From Takakia lepidozioides (taxonomy: Eukaryota; Streptophyta; Takakiopsida; Takakiales; Takakiaceae): a stretch of 64,000 bases of DNA. The notes beneath the pieces were generated by a model. That model was not told the DNA's origin. It did not search any database and saw nothing but the letters and a program-made list of their open reading frames with translations. Shown here piece after piece: positions 53,171-63,904 of this stretch. A program made the translations under genes and the position numbers. The first letter of the stretch is position 1; every line of letters starts with the position of its first letter. Where the stretch lies: the NCBI GenBank assembly GCA_030704615.1, contig CM060734.1, positions 52,284,042 to 52,348,041 of the forward strand. Direction: 5' to 3'.

Positions 53171-53590
53171 CAGATAGCACATGGTGTACTGCTTCATCAC
53201 TGCCTGATGCTTTGATATTTTTCTACCAGTGCTTTCTTCAATTGATTGAAATAGGTCAAAGGAATGTTCTATAGTCCATTGAGACTCTTGGAAATGTGTC
53301 ATGGAGAAACATGGTGATGTTCCTTCAGTGCTCTTCAAATTTCAGTAACGGCACATGTCGAGCTTAACTGATTGTACCAGATAGTACAAAGGTGTACTGC
53401 TTCATCACAGCCTGATACATTGATGTTTTTCTACCAGTGCTTTCTTCTATTGATTGAAATGGTCAAAGGAAGGTTCAATAGTCCATTGAGACTCTTGGAA
53501 ACGTGTCATGGAGGTGACATGGAGGTGACGCTCCTTCAGTGCTCTTCAAATTTCAGTAAGGGCACAGGTAGATTTCAACTGATTGTCCCT
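53171..53590. repeat. Tandem duplication, 208-bp unit
   Basis: GGTGTACTGCTTCATCAC at 53183 recurs at 53391. Both copies contain TTTTTCTACCAGTGCTTTCTTC, ATAGTCCATTGAGACTCTTGG and CAGTGCTCTTCAAATTTCAG. The second copy has an extra internal GACATGGAGGT duplication. Confidence 0.85.
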
Positions 53591-54478
53591 CAGAATTAAA
53601 ACCCTTGTTCAATATGCCAAGAAACAAAACATGAGAGAGGTGTCTTGCTAAAGTTGGCTTTCATGTGGATCATAATGGTCCAGAACCCTTTCAGTGCTAA
53701 AGTGTCAATTTGTATTTGAACATGGTGTATGCAACCATCTCCAGCAGTGCAATCTTTAAGCCAAATAGGGCCTACCACTGCCAGGGATGGTTTTATTGTT
53801 CAAAAGGTTCCTCTTCACTGGATACAACCTGCCATCATTACTTGTGTCCACAATCTAGTGGCATGGCTGAAACTGAGACAAAGCCTCTATCACAAGGACA
53901 AAGCAGAACAGGCCTTGTAACATATGTAAGCAGTCTAACCAGATTGTATGAAACTCACATATGACCACTCATAGATGAGGGCAGTCACAATCAGATAAGC
54001 TCAAGTATACACCACTACACTCCACCCCCCCCTGGTGCCCATAAATATCTCTTCCTCTCTCAGTTGGGTAAACCTCTTCTAACCTCCATCTGAGACCTAG
54101 TACTAGCTCTATATTGAGCAAAATAGAAACTAACACTTATATCTTAGTGGAGGCGGAAATCTTACAAAACTGAATTCACACTCTAAGCTACAAAAAAGAT
54201 ATGCCAGTGGACCTGAGCATGGTTATGTCTGTTTCTAACATCAACAATGTCGTCAAGGGGTTCTCTCTTGTTAAATGAAGTGCTGCCCCTTCGTCTCCCC
54301 AGTATCAGGTTTCAAGGAAGATGCTGTCCTTGTCTGTCGTCCTTCTTCCTATATATGAATGAGTGGGAAGACTTGTGTGTAAGGTTGTATCTTCCAATGA
54401 ATCGCATTAGAGCCCAGAGCTGCATGCAGTGAACACTGTACAGAACAGAACGTCCAAGCCATCTACTTACATCTTGTT
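53591..54478. other. Intergenic, no gene seen
   Basis: A frame near 53710-53964 contains LCPQSSGMAETETK, slightly like the end of a retroviral integrase core, but with no other support. The rest is unremarkable. Confidence 0.3.
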
Positions 54479-55630
54479 CTATGCAGGCATTGCTTCCAAG
54501 TTGTTGGAGCCTCCAGCTCCCCCTCCTTCTTTGGCCCCTTCCAATGCAGCTTGTTCATCCATAGCTTTCTCTGCTTGGAGTACAGGCCCGTAATACTGTG
54601 GATTGGACTCCATGCATTCTTTCAAATACTTTGTCATTTGTGCACACTTCTCAACAATATTAGTGCCAGAGCTCTCTGCTTCGTCCACGCACTGCTCCCA
54701 TGCAGAGAACCTTTTTCCACAAGGTCCAGCCTTCATAAACAGACAGAACCTGCACTCTTCTTCCTCCCCCTGGTTTAAGTCAAGCATGGACCAATCAACT
54801 AACCATAAAGCCTGCCCACCGATGGCTGCAGAAAGCAAGTTAGCTTCGGTGGAAATCTTCACCAGTAGAGATATTCGCTCTGAACCAAATACATGACATG
54901 CAGGGGAACCCAACAGCGATTGATCCCCTCCCCAGTGCCTCAACATCCAGAAGCAAGACCAACTTGGACTGCCAGCCACTGCCTCTATAATTGGTCCACT
55001 TCTCCCAAGGTCAAAAGACTCCTCTTGCAGCGACCCAGCTCAGGGAGAAACTGTCCTCATAAAATTCATAGAAAATTGGGTACAAGGACACATCTACATC
55101 CGGGCTTCATAATTAGGTTAATTTGCCCAATGACTGTTGGTCAGCGCTATTTCTTTGACGGTATTCCCTGAAAGAGTCAGCCAGCCATTGTCACCGCCCT
55201 CTCTCTAAAAGAGAAGACAAGAGAAATTCACTCGAGGTATCATTGACCAAATGAAGAACTTTCCTCTGTCATCAAAGGTTGCTTGTCTGATTCCAACGAG
55301 TCAACCAAGTGTGCATCGACGGTTTGAGCCTAATTGTAGATACCCACGGCTTCGATTTCCATGCAAAGGATCCAGAAGATTAATCAATTTTAATTACTGA
55401 GCTACTGTGTTTCGAGTCCTGAAGCTCATCCCTACCTTTCCTTCTTGCAAGGACTCGTCCGGTCCTTCCGGCTCGGGCCCATCGTCTGAGTATTTCTTGA
55501 TCCTCGCACTATCACCTTCTTGCTTTGACTCTTCCTCCCCACTTCCTTCCACCACTCCCTCCACCTCCGCGCAGGTGGGTTCTTCTTCATACTCCTGCTC
55601 CCCTGCCCCTGCCGCCATGGTGGTGCCCAA
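54479..55630 (-). CDS. GCK-domain protein
   Basis: Two exons on the minus strand, 55630-55436 and 54769-54479, joined in phase 0 by a GT/AG intron of about 666 bases, give 161 residues. ATGs at 55630 and 55618 (MAAGAGEQEYEEE) are both possible starts. The N-terminal half is acidic and probably disordered (GSGEEESKQEGDSARI, DDGPEPEGPDESLQEG). The second exon opens GEEEECRFCLFMKAGPCG and continues with FSAWEQCVDEAE, MTKYLKECMESNPQYY and QAEKAMDEQAA. This is the GCK domain, a plant domain with conserved Cys in the CxxC...C...C pattern, resembling twin-CxxxC-like mitochondrial import proteins in spacing. The tail is Gly-rich. Function is not established. No defect is seen. Confidence 0.85.
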
Positions 55631-56570
55631 GCTACACGCAAGCAGCCAAGATATTGTAACGAGCAGCGCCCACCAAAGGGGTCCTCAACCGCAACACTTC
55701 CTGGTCCCAGGAAACACTTTTGGTATCATAACTGTGGGCCATTTTCTTACTATCATTCTGCCAGCTCTCCTTGTCTTTGCTGGATATTTATTCCTGATGA
55801 GACCGCCACAATGACGAAGTCATTACATTGGACTCAGCAACCCATTTGCTTCAGGCTGTTGGTTGGGATTTTAGGTCGGCCGCTAGAGACATTGTGACTC
55901 CCCTTCTTTCCTTTCTCATGTTTGAGATGTTTTAGTCTCATGTACCATGCCGACTTGTTTTACTCTTCCAGGAATTTCATCACTACACTTTCTCTTGAAC
56001 ATTCATGAATGCAAATAATTTGGTTTGGAGTAAACGAGTTTTGGAGCAGAGATTGGGAGTTTCTCAAGAGAGCAAAAAAATATAAGAAGTCAAATACTTG
56101 AAATGTGGCCTAGCTATACGTGGTAGTTTCATCAGGCTACAACCCTAAAAGAGTAAGCCTGGTATTGATGCAGAACTGAGTTGTCTTTGCCATTGAAAAT
56201 ATGTATATCCATTGCAATCAACCCACCAATGTTGGGCGGGTATATGGGTTTTTTTTTTTTAAACAAATCTTTGAAGAACGGGAAAAGGAGTCTCAGAAAT
56301 AAATTGCAGGAGGTGGAAAAAATAACCACTCACGAGGCCGTGGAGGCTTACAGTGGGGATATTACCCCATGACCAAGCAACGAGCAAAAAGAGTTCGAGA
56401 GAGAATGAGGCCTCAAACAGGCTGTGAAGAAAAGTAATCTCGGAAATGAAGAACAGAAGGAGATTTGAGGGAAGAAAAGGGCCAAGTGAACCAACGCGAA
56501 CAAGAAGTAGTAGTGTTCTCTAGCTGTAGGAAGGGCAGGAACTGGTTTTTCAAAAAAAGAAAAGCAGTCT
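55631..56570. other. 5' flank of the GCK gene and spacer; hAT-like word at 56228
   Basis: A plus-strand frame at 55407-55814 is antisense to exon 1 of the GCK gene and is a shadow. CAATGTTGGGCGGGTATATG at 56228 followed by a T-run resembles a hAT terminus, as at 44789. No gene is seen. Confidence 0.3.
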
Positions 56571-56571
56571 T

Positions 56572-57235
56572 ATGAGTCCTAAGCCTAAAACTTCAGATGC
56601 GTCTTCAGCTTGTGATCCCATGCATGCTTGTGCTTCCAGTTGCAATCGCCCTCGTCGCCTTCACACCAAGGGACTTCCCATTATGTGGGGACGGTGTCTT
56701 TCCAATGGAAGCATCCGAGCAGGCCGCCCTTGCCCAAGGAGAGGTCAAGTCTCTGCCTTCCTTTGGAAGATTGTTCACATGATTCTCCCAGTCAAAACTG
56801 TCACTGACCAGGCTGACCCCTCCTGCACACTATGTTTCGGAGATCATGAAACAATTGAGCATTGTCTTTCCTGATGTCCCAGAACACGTAGAATCTGGAC
56901 TTTAGTTTTACAATTCTACTCATTCTGGGGCTCCCTTCCGACCAGCCCCCCTCTATCTTTGCCTCTGCTGAATACTCTTCCAGGCCGGCCCATGCTCAAA
57001 TGCCCGGTGTGGGCATGCTTGAGAGCCACTTATGAAGTGTTTGGAAATTAGATGCTCTTAGATTTCGGAGGGGAAATCCCCCAACACCAGATCAATTATG
57101 TTTAACACCTATAATGATCTGATGACTGAGGGGCGAAAAGCGCGGGTTTCCCTGTGTGCGGTTCTTCCTAGAGCTTCGGACCAACGCAAGAAGTAGCTTT
57201 ACCAGGATTTCAATTCGACCCTAGGCATCACGAAG
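56572..57235 (+). pseudogene. LINE ORF2 3' remnant (zinc-binding domain)
   Basis: The frame reads RGQVSAFLWKIVHMILPVKT then CTLCFGDHETIEHCLS and, past a TGA, CPRTRRIW. This is the reverse-transcriptase zinc-binding domain of plant LINEs (pattern CxxC...ETxxHxLxxC). The upstream reverse transcriptase is missing, as in a truncated fragment. Confidence 0.6.
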
Positions 57236-57593
57236 ATGCAAATTATCACCCACTTACCCCTCCACTTTATAGAAAATGACTTGGGGGGGGGGGGAGGGAG
57301 TAACCAAGATTAATTGAATAGGCAAAGAAGGGGGAGTGTCATGAGCTATCCATGACCACTCCCCTGGGTCAAATTGAAGGCCAACCAAAGGGTGCCGAAG
57401 GAACCAAGCGAGGTTGGCATGCATAGCCCACTCCATCTCTTTACCATGAGGGGGGATAGGGTTTGTGATGCCCTTCTTGTCATAAATCCTGATGTGGAAG
57501 AGAGGAATTGTCCCTTTGTATGTCGCCTAGGACTTGCATGCGACTGAAATGGTTGACATGAAAGTCGATCCCGTTGGCAGAATCATTCTCACT
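57236..57593. other. Spacer with poly-G tract
   Basis: An 11-G tract lies at about 57283-57293. No gene is seen. Confidence 0.4.
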
Positions 57594-57830
57594 ACAAGAA
57601 AAAAAAAGGGGGGCTGGGGGGGGGGGTGGAATGACGTCGGGTTCGTCCGGGGGTCGGTGACCGGTAGACGTCCGACCATCACACCAGCGATGCCCCGACG
57701 TCGCTCCCTCCATTGCATGGCGTCCCCATGACATCTCGGCGTCGCCGGTGTTTGAATTTGTTGCGACCCCTGGGCGTCGCAGACGCTGTAGGATGTTGTG
57801 AATTCTGCTACAACGTCGCCCAGGTTTCTC
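57594..57830. mobile_element. CACTA-type left terminus with GACGTCG/GCGACG motifs
   Basis: CACTACAAGAAAAAAAAAGG followed by a G-tract opens a 235-bp stretch with repeated GACGTCG, GACGTC and TGCGACC/GGCGTCGC words. It mirrors the terminus at 16550-16589 and the GCGACG content of 15304-16549. No right end is found, so it looks truncated. Confidence 0.45.
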
Positions 57831-58780
57831 CTATGCAATTTTGCATTGCATGCATGACCTTTTGGCTAAAATGATATTAGGGTTTAGCCAAAACCTATCA
57901 ACATACCGTCCTCATCAATCCATGTTGGCACAACATCCTCTACGCTAACTTTGGTTGGCATCATTCATATATATATATATATATATATTGCTTTGCATGA
58001 GAAAGAAAGATAGTAAGCTGACAAGTAATAAAGTTATCTGTAAAGGGTCCCAAACTTGGCTTGAGAACCCTGAGTTTGGCCAAAACTGGGCATGAGACTC
58101 AAAACTCAAGACGTGAGGGTACCATTAGAAAAACTCTGTACCAAACTGCAAGGACATAGGGATTTAATGGTTGTGGTGGGAATTTGGACCCGAGTTAATT
58201 TGTTCCTCGTTGAGGCGGAGGCAGTCAGAGCTTAAAAGTCAGATGAAGGCCGTTGCCCTCATCCCCAGATTTTGTTTTGGTGCCCTCTTTTTTGACTTTG
58301 TGCCCAATTTTCTGAACTTTGCGGATTTACTCAAACTTAGGATGAATGAGAAACTCGGGTCCAAATTGGGTACGTCCAAACTCAGGCTCACTTAACGGAT
58401 AACTTTAATGTTCCCTGCAAATTTTGGCCTTGATTTGAGATCTTGGGCAATATGAGATAACAGTCCTAAGTAGTCACATATCAGCTTTGGTTGGAAGCAA
58501 CGCTACCCTTCTACAATGGGTAGTTGACACCAATTTCGAGCTTCTATCACAATCCATTCTAGATATTGTTGCTCTCAAGCTCCAACATTCACCTTGCCAC
58601 TACATTAGCTAGAAGAAGTAGATGACTGATTTGACTCATTGAACAACTTTGTGATCAGGCTCTCTTATGCAATATATCTATCTATTTATCCTCTAGACAG
58701 TAACATGGTAGGTATGTGTTTATTTGGAAGATGGGCAGCAGTTCGGGGATACAACTCCCTTGACACGTTTCGTATAGAAT
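57831..58780. other. Intergenic with TA microsatellite at 57967-57989
   Basis: No gene recognised. Repeated words such as CAAACTTGG, ACTCGGGTCCAAATTGGG and GGACCCGAGTTAATTTG near 58050-58395 suggest a decayed inverted repeat. Confidence 0.3.
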
Positions 58781-59400
58781 TTGGTGGCGAAAGTTCAAGA
58801 AGGACTTGAGAAGGCAGTGCCAAATTCTGTAATCACATTGTCAAAGGATGTATGTTGGTTGGGAGACCCCATTAGTTTCTCTAACCAATTATTCCTAAGA
58901 CCATATTATCTAAAGCTTTTGGAGGCAAAGGAGGAATATGTTAGGGTCAACAAACGGTTTACTTCAGTTGTTTATACTGGGACTCAAGGGATTGGTAAGT
59001 CCCATTTTGTACGCGTTTTTGAGCAGCAAAGAACTCATTGTAGGCAAGGTAAATTTTTGGAGATTTTTGCCAGACCCAAATAAACGACAATTTTACAGGT
59101 TAGAGCTTGGGGGGGGGCTTATGTGTAGGAGCTTGCATCTTTCACACGCATCAACGTGCCTCATGAGGATGAAAATGCCATGTACTTTACCGATGATGGG
59201 TCACCAAGTCACTATTTTACAAAACATGGCTTACAGAGATACACATTTGCAAGCCCCTCAAATGCCCGTTTTAGGACCAAAAGAAGTTCAGATATATGCT
59301 ATTGTTTGATGTGGAAAAGGTGGAGGCTTGTAGGGATTCAATCGAAGTTTATGTAGTTACAAAAACAGAAATGGAGAATTTGTTTTCCGTCGCCAGAGGA
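58781..59400 (+). pseudogene. P-loop NTPase remnant, Crinkler/RHS-like
   Basis: The first frame reads LFLRPYYLKLLEAKEEYVRV then FTSVVYTGTQGIGKSHFVRV, a Walker A motif (GxxGxGKS). The text shifts frame after about 59030 (FLSSKELIVGKVNFWRFLPD), then gives YFTDDGSPSHYF and TFASPSNARF, and, after another shift, LMWKVEACRDSIEVYV. In Crinkler and related RHS proteins the order is RxxY, GTPGxGKS, xDGxxP, ASPxxxR and a W-x-L/V-E-x-x-x-C-R segment, so the match is by order of short motifs. Function in plants is uncertain. Frame breaks make it non-functional. The alternative is an unrelated STAND-type ATPase. Confidence 0.45.
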
Positions 59401-59462
59401 GTGTGTCAAGTAAAGTTTACTAGTAGTGTGAAACTAGCCAATAAATAACTAGTTTTTATATA

Positions 59463-59489
59463 TGACACTTGGGCTTGATCCAAGTGTCA
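59463..59489. other. Perfect hairpin, TGACACTTGG arms
   Basis: TGACACTTGG, seven bases, then CCAAGTGTCA. Position is between the NTPase remnant and the retroelement. It could be the outer tip of a transposon. Confidence 0.5.
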
Positions 59490-60486
59490 ACCCAGGGATC
59501 AAGATATTTGTTGGCCCCTGGGCATGGCTTATCTTCACGGCGAACGCGCGGCGAGGCTCATCTCTCTCGAGTTGAGCCTCCCGTGTTAGCTATGGCGCGC
59601 GTAGTGCAGATTCCCCATAACTTTTGGGGTGTGCTTGGCTTGACTCGAGTGATGGTGTCTAGTTTTTATTAATCACTCAAGAGAGATGATGTCTAGTCTT
59701 TTTAGAGCTAGGCTAGATAGACAACGTGTTATGAGCACTTGTGTTTGTATGAAGCTTAGTGGCAGCAAAGAGATGAAAGAGATGGAAGCATAAATATGTT
59801 GTGCAAGGTGAGCTGAGAGTTAGCAGTGTATGTATTACCTGCTTTCAGCTAATCCGTAATCTTAAAATAAAATAAAATAAAAAAATGAAATGAAAAAAAT
59901 GCTTGAGAGTGGCTGGCTCGTAAAGAGTCAGGAGTTGGTCGCAGAGATGATTTCCTTGTACAGAAATAGGTTGTTGCCTACATGCGATCTACGAGGAGCG
60001 GCAACCAAGATGCTTGGGCTTCCGACTTGAAATATTCATGAACAACAATAAAGCTCGGGAGGTGCTGGAGCAGCTGTGAAGCGTGAACTTGACGAAGAAG
60101 ACGAAGTTGAGGGCAAGGATGGGATGGACCCTCTGTGTGGGGGTGTTGATGTTTTGATTTCTTGTGTTTGGATCCCCCCCAACACCTGCATGCTTGACTG
60201 TGCGCCATATTGGTTTTGTGTGGGCTCTTGCTTTCATAGGGATTAGGCCGGATTTGATCACCGGTCAATCCTAGAGTATGTTTGTCGGTGGTGAGGCTGG
60301 AGTGATGACCAGCAAGACCACCAATGTTTCTTCTATGGTGAGACTGGGTTGATGACCAGCCAACCATATGAGTTCTTGCGGTGGATGCAGGTACAGGTGC
60401 CCTGAGCCACTGGGATATGACCCTTAAACTACAACAGGTGCCCACCCATGTCACTACTAGAATTAGTAATAGAGCCTTATAGTATC
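59490..60486. other. Probable 5' LTR region of the retroelement
   Basis: No gene. If the primer-binding site suggested at 60490 is correct, the 5' LTR should end in CA at 60487. Its left end could not be located because the second LTR lies outside the window. Confidence 0.3.
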
Positions 60487-60488
60487 AC

Positions 60489-62213
60489 GTGGGGGAGGTG
60501 CGGGTTGTGAGTGTCATCACGGAGTTACCCAAGGGTTTTGGGGGGAGTACGGCTACAGGTAGTAGCAGTGAGAGTGGGTTCACAAGACGAGGTGTTCGGT
60601 TCAGACCACCTTCACCCTCAACTAGTGCAGAGTCTGACACAGACTCGGATGCTTCATCAACATGTGTGCAGTTTCATTCGCCATTGTTGTGGGACGACAT
60701 GGAGGAGATGTATGGAGCTACCAAGGGGCCTCGTAGGTACTCTGGAGCTGTGGGCACAATCAAGCAGGATGACTTTATCCAGGAGTTAGATAGCTGGTGT
60801 GATTTGCAGCAGATGTGCAATCCACAGCTGTTCACCCCATTCATGTCGTGGAAGGGACTGTTCCAGCATTTGGAAGGCCCGCCTATGGACGATTACCACG
60901 AGTTCAAGCGAGGACATGAAACAAAGATTGAGGAGTGAATGATGTATTGATCACCTGACTACGTCTCCATTACTCGAGGCACGACGCGACTAGTAGCTGC
61001 ATCAGCACCAATATCTCTCACTGTCAGCACTAGTAGTGGAACAAGTAGTGCAGGTATTTCTGCAGGTGGTACAAGTTTTAAAAGTGCTACTACTTCTCTT
61101 ACCACGACTACAACACATGTGCCTAGATTCAACCCGGTGGTGGAGTTCTTCCAGGAGTTGCGGAGAATCTACCAAGACGTACGGACAGAGAAGCTGCGAA
61201 GTTTGCAAGACTTCCAGCGCAAATCCAGTGAGAACTTGCAAGAGGCCTATACTCGTATGAGGCGCTTGATAAGTGTGACCCAAGGGGTTACTGATTCAGC
61301 TCAGGCAATCCAGTTCTGGTATGGAATTTTGGACAAGGAGCTCAGGAGAAGGGTGCGGGATGCAACCCTGTTACAAGAGGCCCAACCCACATTAGCAGAT
61401 GTGTTTCTGCTAGCTGAGCGGATTGAGCTCAACATGGTGGAGGAGCAAGTTATTACCATTGGATTTGGCAAGGATATGCGTGCACGAGGCGTAGCTGTCA
61501 GCCAACAAGCACAAGGGACTGCCCAACAGCGTGGTCAGGGGGGCAAGGTTGCCCAACCCAAATTCCATGGAGCTTATAGGGGACCTCAAGTGCAGAGACC
61601 AGTAGCATCTTTTGCAGGCCAACAGCGACCAGGGGTGGTATGTTGGACATGTGGAGGACCCCATGTCAAGAAAGATTGCCCAAAGAGTGGCAAAGGGCCG
61701 GCACAAACACAGCCTGTACAGTTGCAGTGTGGGCATTGTGGCAAGTATGGGCATGGAGATGCCCAGTGTTATGACTTGCACCCTAAGTTGTGGCGAGGCC
61801 AGTTCCAAGGGAACAATGGTGGCTGAGGGCAAGGTGGAGTACCTCAGAGAGGACGAGGTGGTCAGGCACGAGGTGTAGGATGAGGGCAAGCACATTATGG
61901 CCAAGGGCGTGGAGGTCAGGGCGTTGACCAAGGCATGACCAACCGGCTTCAGCAGCTAGAGCAAAGGCTTGCTGCCATGGCCGCAGCTCAGGTGGTACCA
62001 GCTCCAAAACTTGAGGGTCCACCTCTTGTTCCTCCTCAGCAGCGTCATCCTGACGGAGGAGACATGGGAGGCAGGGGATTTATGTGTGGGGCAGCACTAC
62101 CACTAGTGCAAGTGGAGTCTGTTGCAGCCATCACCCGAGGAGCAGCACGAGTTCTTGAGCCACGAGGTGCAGAGGTGGAGTTGGATCCACACCGTGGGGA
62201 GGCAAGCCGTTAG
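60489..62213 (+). pseudogene. Retroelement gag: capsid-like region and two zinc knuckles
   Basis: One reading frame continues from 60489 through stops at 60936 (TGA), 60948 (TGA), 61824 (TGA), 61881 (TGA) and 62211 (TAG). The first part is Ser/Thr-rich, then acidic with DDMEEMYGATKGPRRYSG. The capsid-like core is PRFNPVVEFFQELRRIYQDV to about 61430, with LQDFQRKSSENLQEAYTRMR and QFWYGILDKELRRRVRDAT. Two zinc knuckles follow: CWTCGGPHVKKDC and CGHCGKYGHGDAQC. Gly/Gln-rich sequence follows. The protein would package the element's RNA. All five stops could be single changes from CGA or CAG. Confidence 0.75.
60490..60504 (+). other. Candidate tRNA primer-binding site
   Basis: TGGGGGAGGTGCGGG begins two bases after TATCA, the usual CA end of an LTR. 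It resembles the complement of a tRNA-Ala 3' end (from memory about 13 of 15 positions). The position just before gag supports it. Confidence 0.3.
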
Positions 62214-62219
62214 GCTAGG

Positions 62220-63904
62220 TTGCCTCAATCATTCATCTTGGCGGAAACAGGGTCGACGACATCCATGGCACCTAGTTCTCGCCCGACGGATACCGAAGCA
62301 GAGGCCGTTATTATGCCATTGGGAAGAGCTACACGTGCAGCACTAACACCTGCTGCCAAGGCTAGTGCAGTCAGTGTGTTGTTGGGGGCGGCCACCTCTG
62401 TGTGTCAGGCCCCACTGTTCTCGGCAACCATGATTGCGACGCCGGGGGTAAGACCAGCTGCAGTGTTTAGACTAGCAACAACACTCTGTGAAGTGGGGAG
62501 GTCACTTCATCTTCTGCGGAGTTAGTGGAAAGTGTAGTGGCAGAGGGATCCTTGGATTTGAGGGTCAAGACTGCCACGGCTGCGCCATGTCAAGCTGCAG
62601 CTGTCAAGTTGATGGAGCTGCCAGCTAGGCTAGCCTTTGAGCGCGCCATGGTGACACCTGGAGTTGTCTTGTTAGACAACCAGGATGATATTTTCTCTTT
62701 AAGTGGACCGGCAGGCAAGAGGTACCGGCCACTGCGGGTCTTGTTGGACTCGGGAGCTCAGCCACTGATGTTGGGCAGAGCCGCTATTGCAGGTTTGGGC
62801 CTCATGGAGGCGGATATGGAGTCTCGTCCCTTCCAGATACAGACATCTCTGGGAGGATCAGAGCAGGCTCGGGGCATGACACGGCGTGAGTTGGCCATTA
62901 GACTACAGCCGGATCATCTTATAGATGGCTCAGTGATGCGAGCCAAGGCCACTGGGACACACGTGGTCTCTTACGATGTCCTCGTTGGTGGGGCAGTGTT
63001 GTATCCCATGGGCTTCACCCTGGATTTTTGGGAGGAGTCAGCATCCTACAGGCCTAGATGGCAATCAGGGGATGGTCGACATGTACAACTCCCTGTCACA
63101 TTCATTGGGGATGTTGCTGCTGCCCAGCGGGGCAAGATGCCAACACTAGCAGCCTTCACAGCTGCAGTTAGTTGGCCTGGAGAGTTGCTGGAGGGCAATG
63201 CCCATGCAGAGGATGTGCCACCTCCAGCAGAGCAGGATGACATGCATGGTACGGCGGAGTTGCCTGCCATGGTTGCTCACATTCCATTGTGGGGTACGAG
63301 CAAGGATTTGCAGCAGGCTGCTGATAGACGTCTGCAACAAACCTGGGTAGAGGCATTTGTGCCGTCAGGAGAGGAGGAGAGTGCGGTGATTGCACCAGGA
63401 CCACCTCAGTTGTCGCCATTGGACACCACACCTCTTGTGTGGCAGTGCCCGGATGAAGACATATGTCTTCTAGACTTGTTTGGCGGGATCAGCACTGGAT
63501 TGGCTGTAGCGCTGCAGGCAGGTGTACGAGTTTGACGTTACCTGTATGTGGAGAGGGATGAGACTGCATGACGCATCTCACTGTGCCATGTTGCTCAGTT
63601 GGTGCAGCAGTACCCTGATTTGTTGCCAGTGTCTGCAGTTCGTGGATATCAGCAAGCCTTGCCAGCAGACATCTCTTTGCTGGAGGCGCAGGATTTGGAG
63701 CGGCTTGGCCCTATTCACTTGGTAATGGCAGGTTGGCCTTGCCAAGGGCATTTATCAGCCAGGCATGGCAATGGGTTACAAGACTCAAGGTCACGCCTGT
63801 TTTGGGAGATGTTGAGGGTCATGCGCTATTTACAGCCATTTGCGGCTAGCTATTTACAGCCATCCGCATCCCGATTGACTAGGCCGGGTCGATGTACCAC
63901 CTGA
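62220..63904 (+). pseudogene. Retroelement protease fused to C5 DNA methyltransferase
   Basis: After a frame shift at about 62490, the frame reads RPLRVLLDSGAQPLMLG, the active-site D(S/T)G of a retropepsin at about 62747. About 240 residues on, the frame enters ICLLDLFGGISTGLAVALQA, methyltransferase motif I, then V..RYLYVERDETA.RI (motif II acidic residue) with TGAs at 63533 and 63569. Motif IV is MAGWPCQGHLSARHGNGLQD, with the catalytic Cys codon at 63740-63742, followed by SRLFWEMLRVMRYLQPF. The later motifs would be beyond the window or past a shift near 63900. The enzyme would transfer a methyl group to C5 of cytosine. Key residues are intact but the frame is broken. Confidence 0.75.

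Noticed and set aside
53710-53964. LCPQSSGMAE phrase like a retroviral integrase core end
   Set aside because: Only about ten residues match loosely and no other integrase motif is near.
55407-55814. 135-codon plus-strand frame
   Set aside because: It is antisense to exon 1 of the GCK gene, which has clear family support on the other strand.
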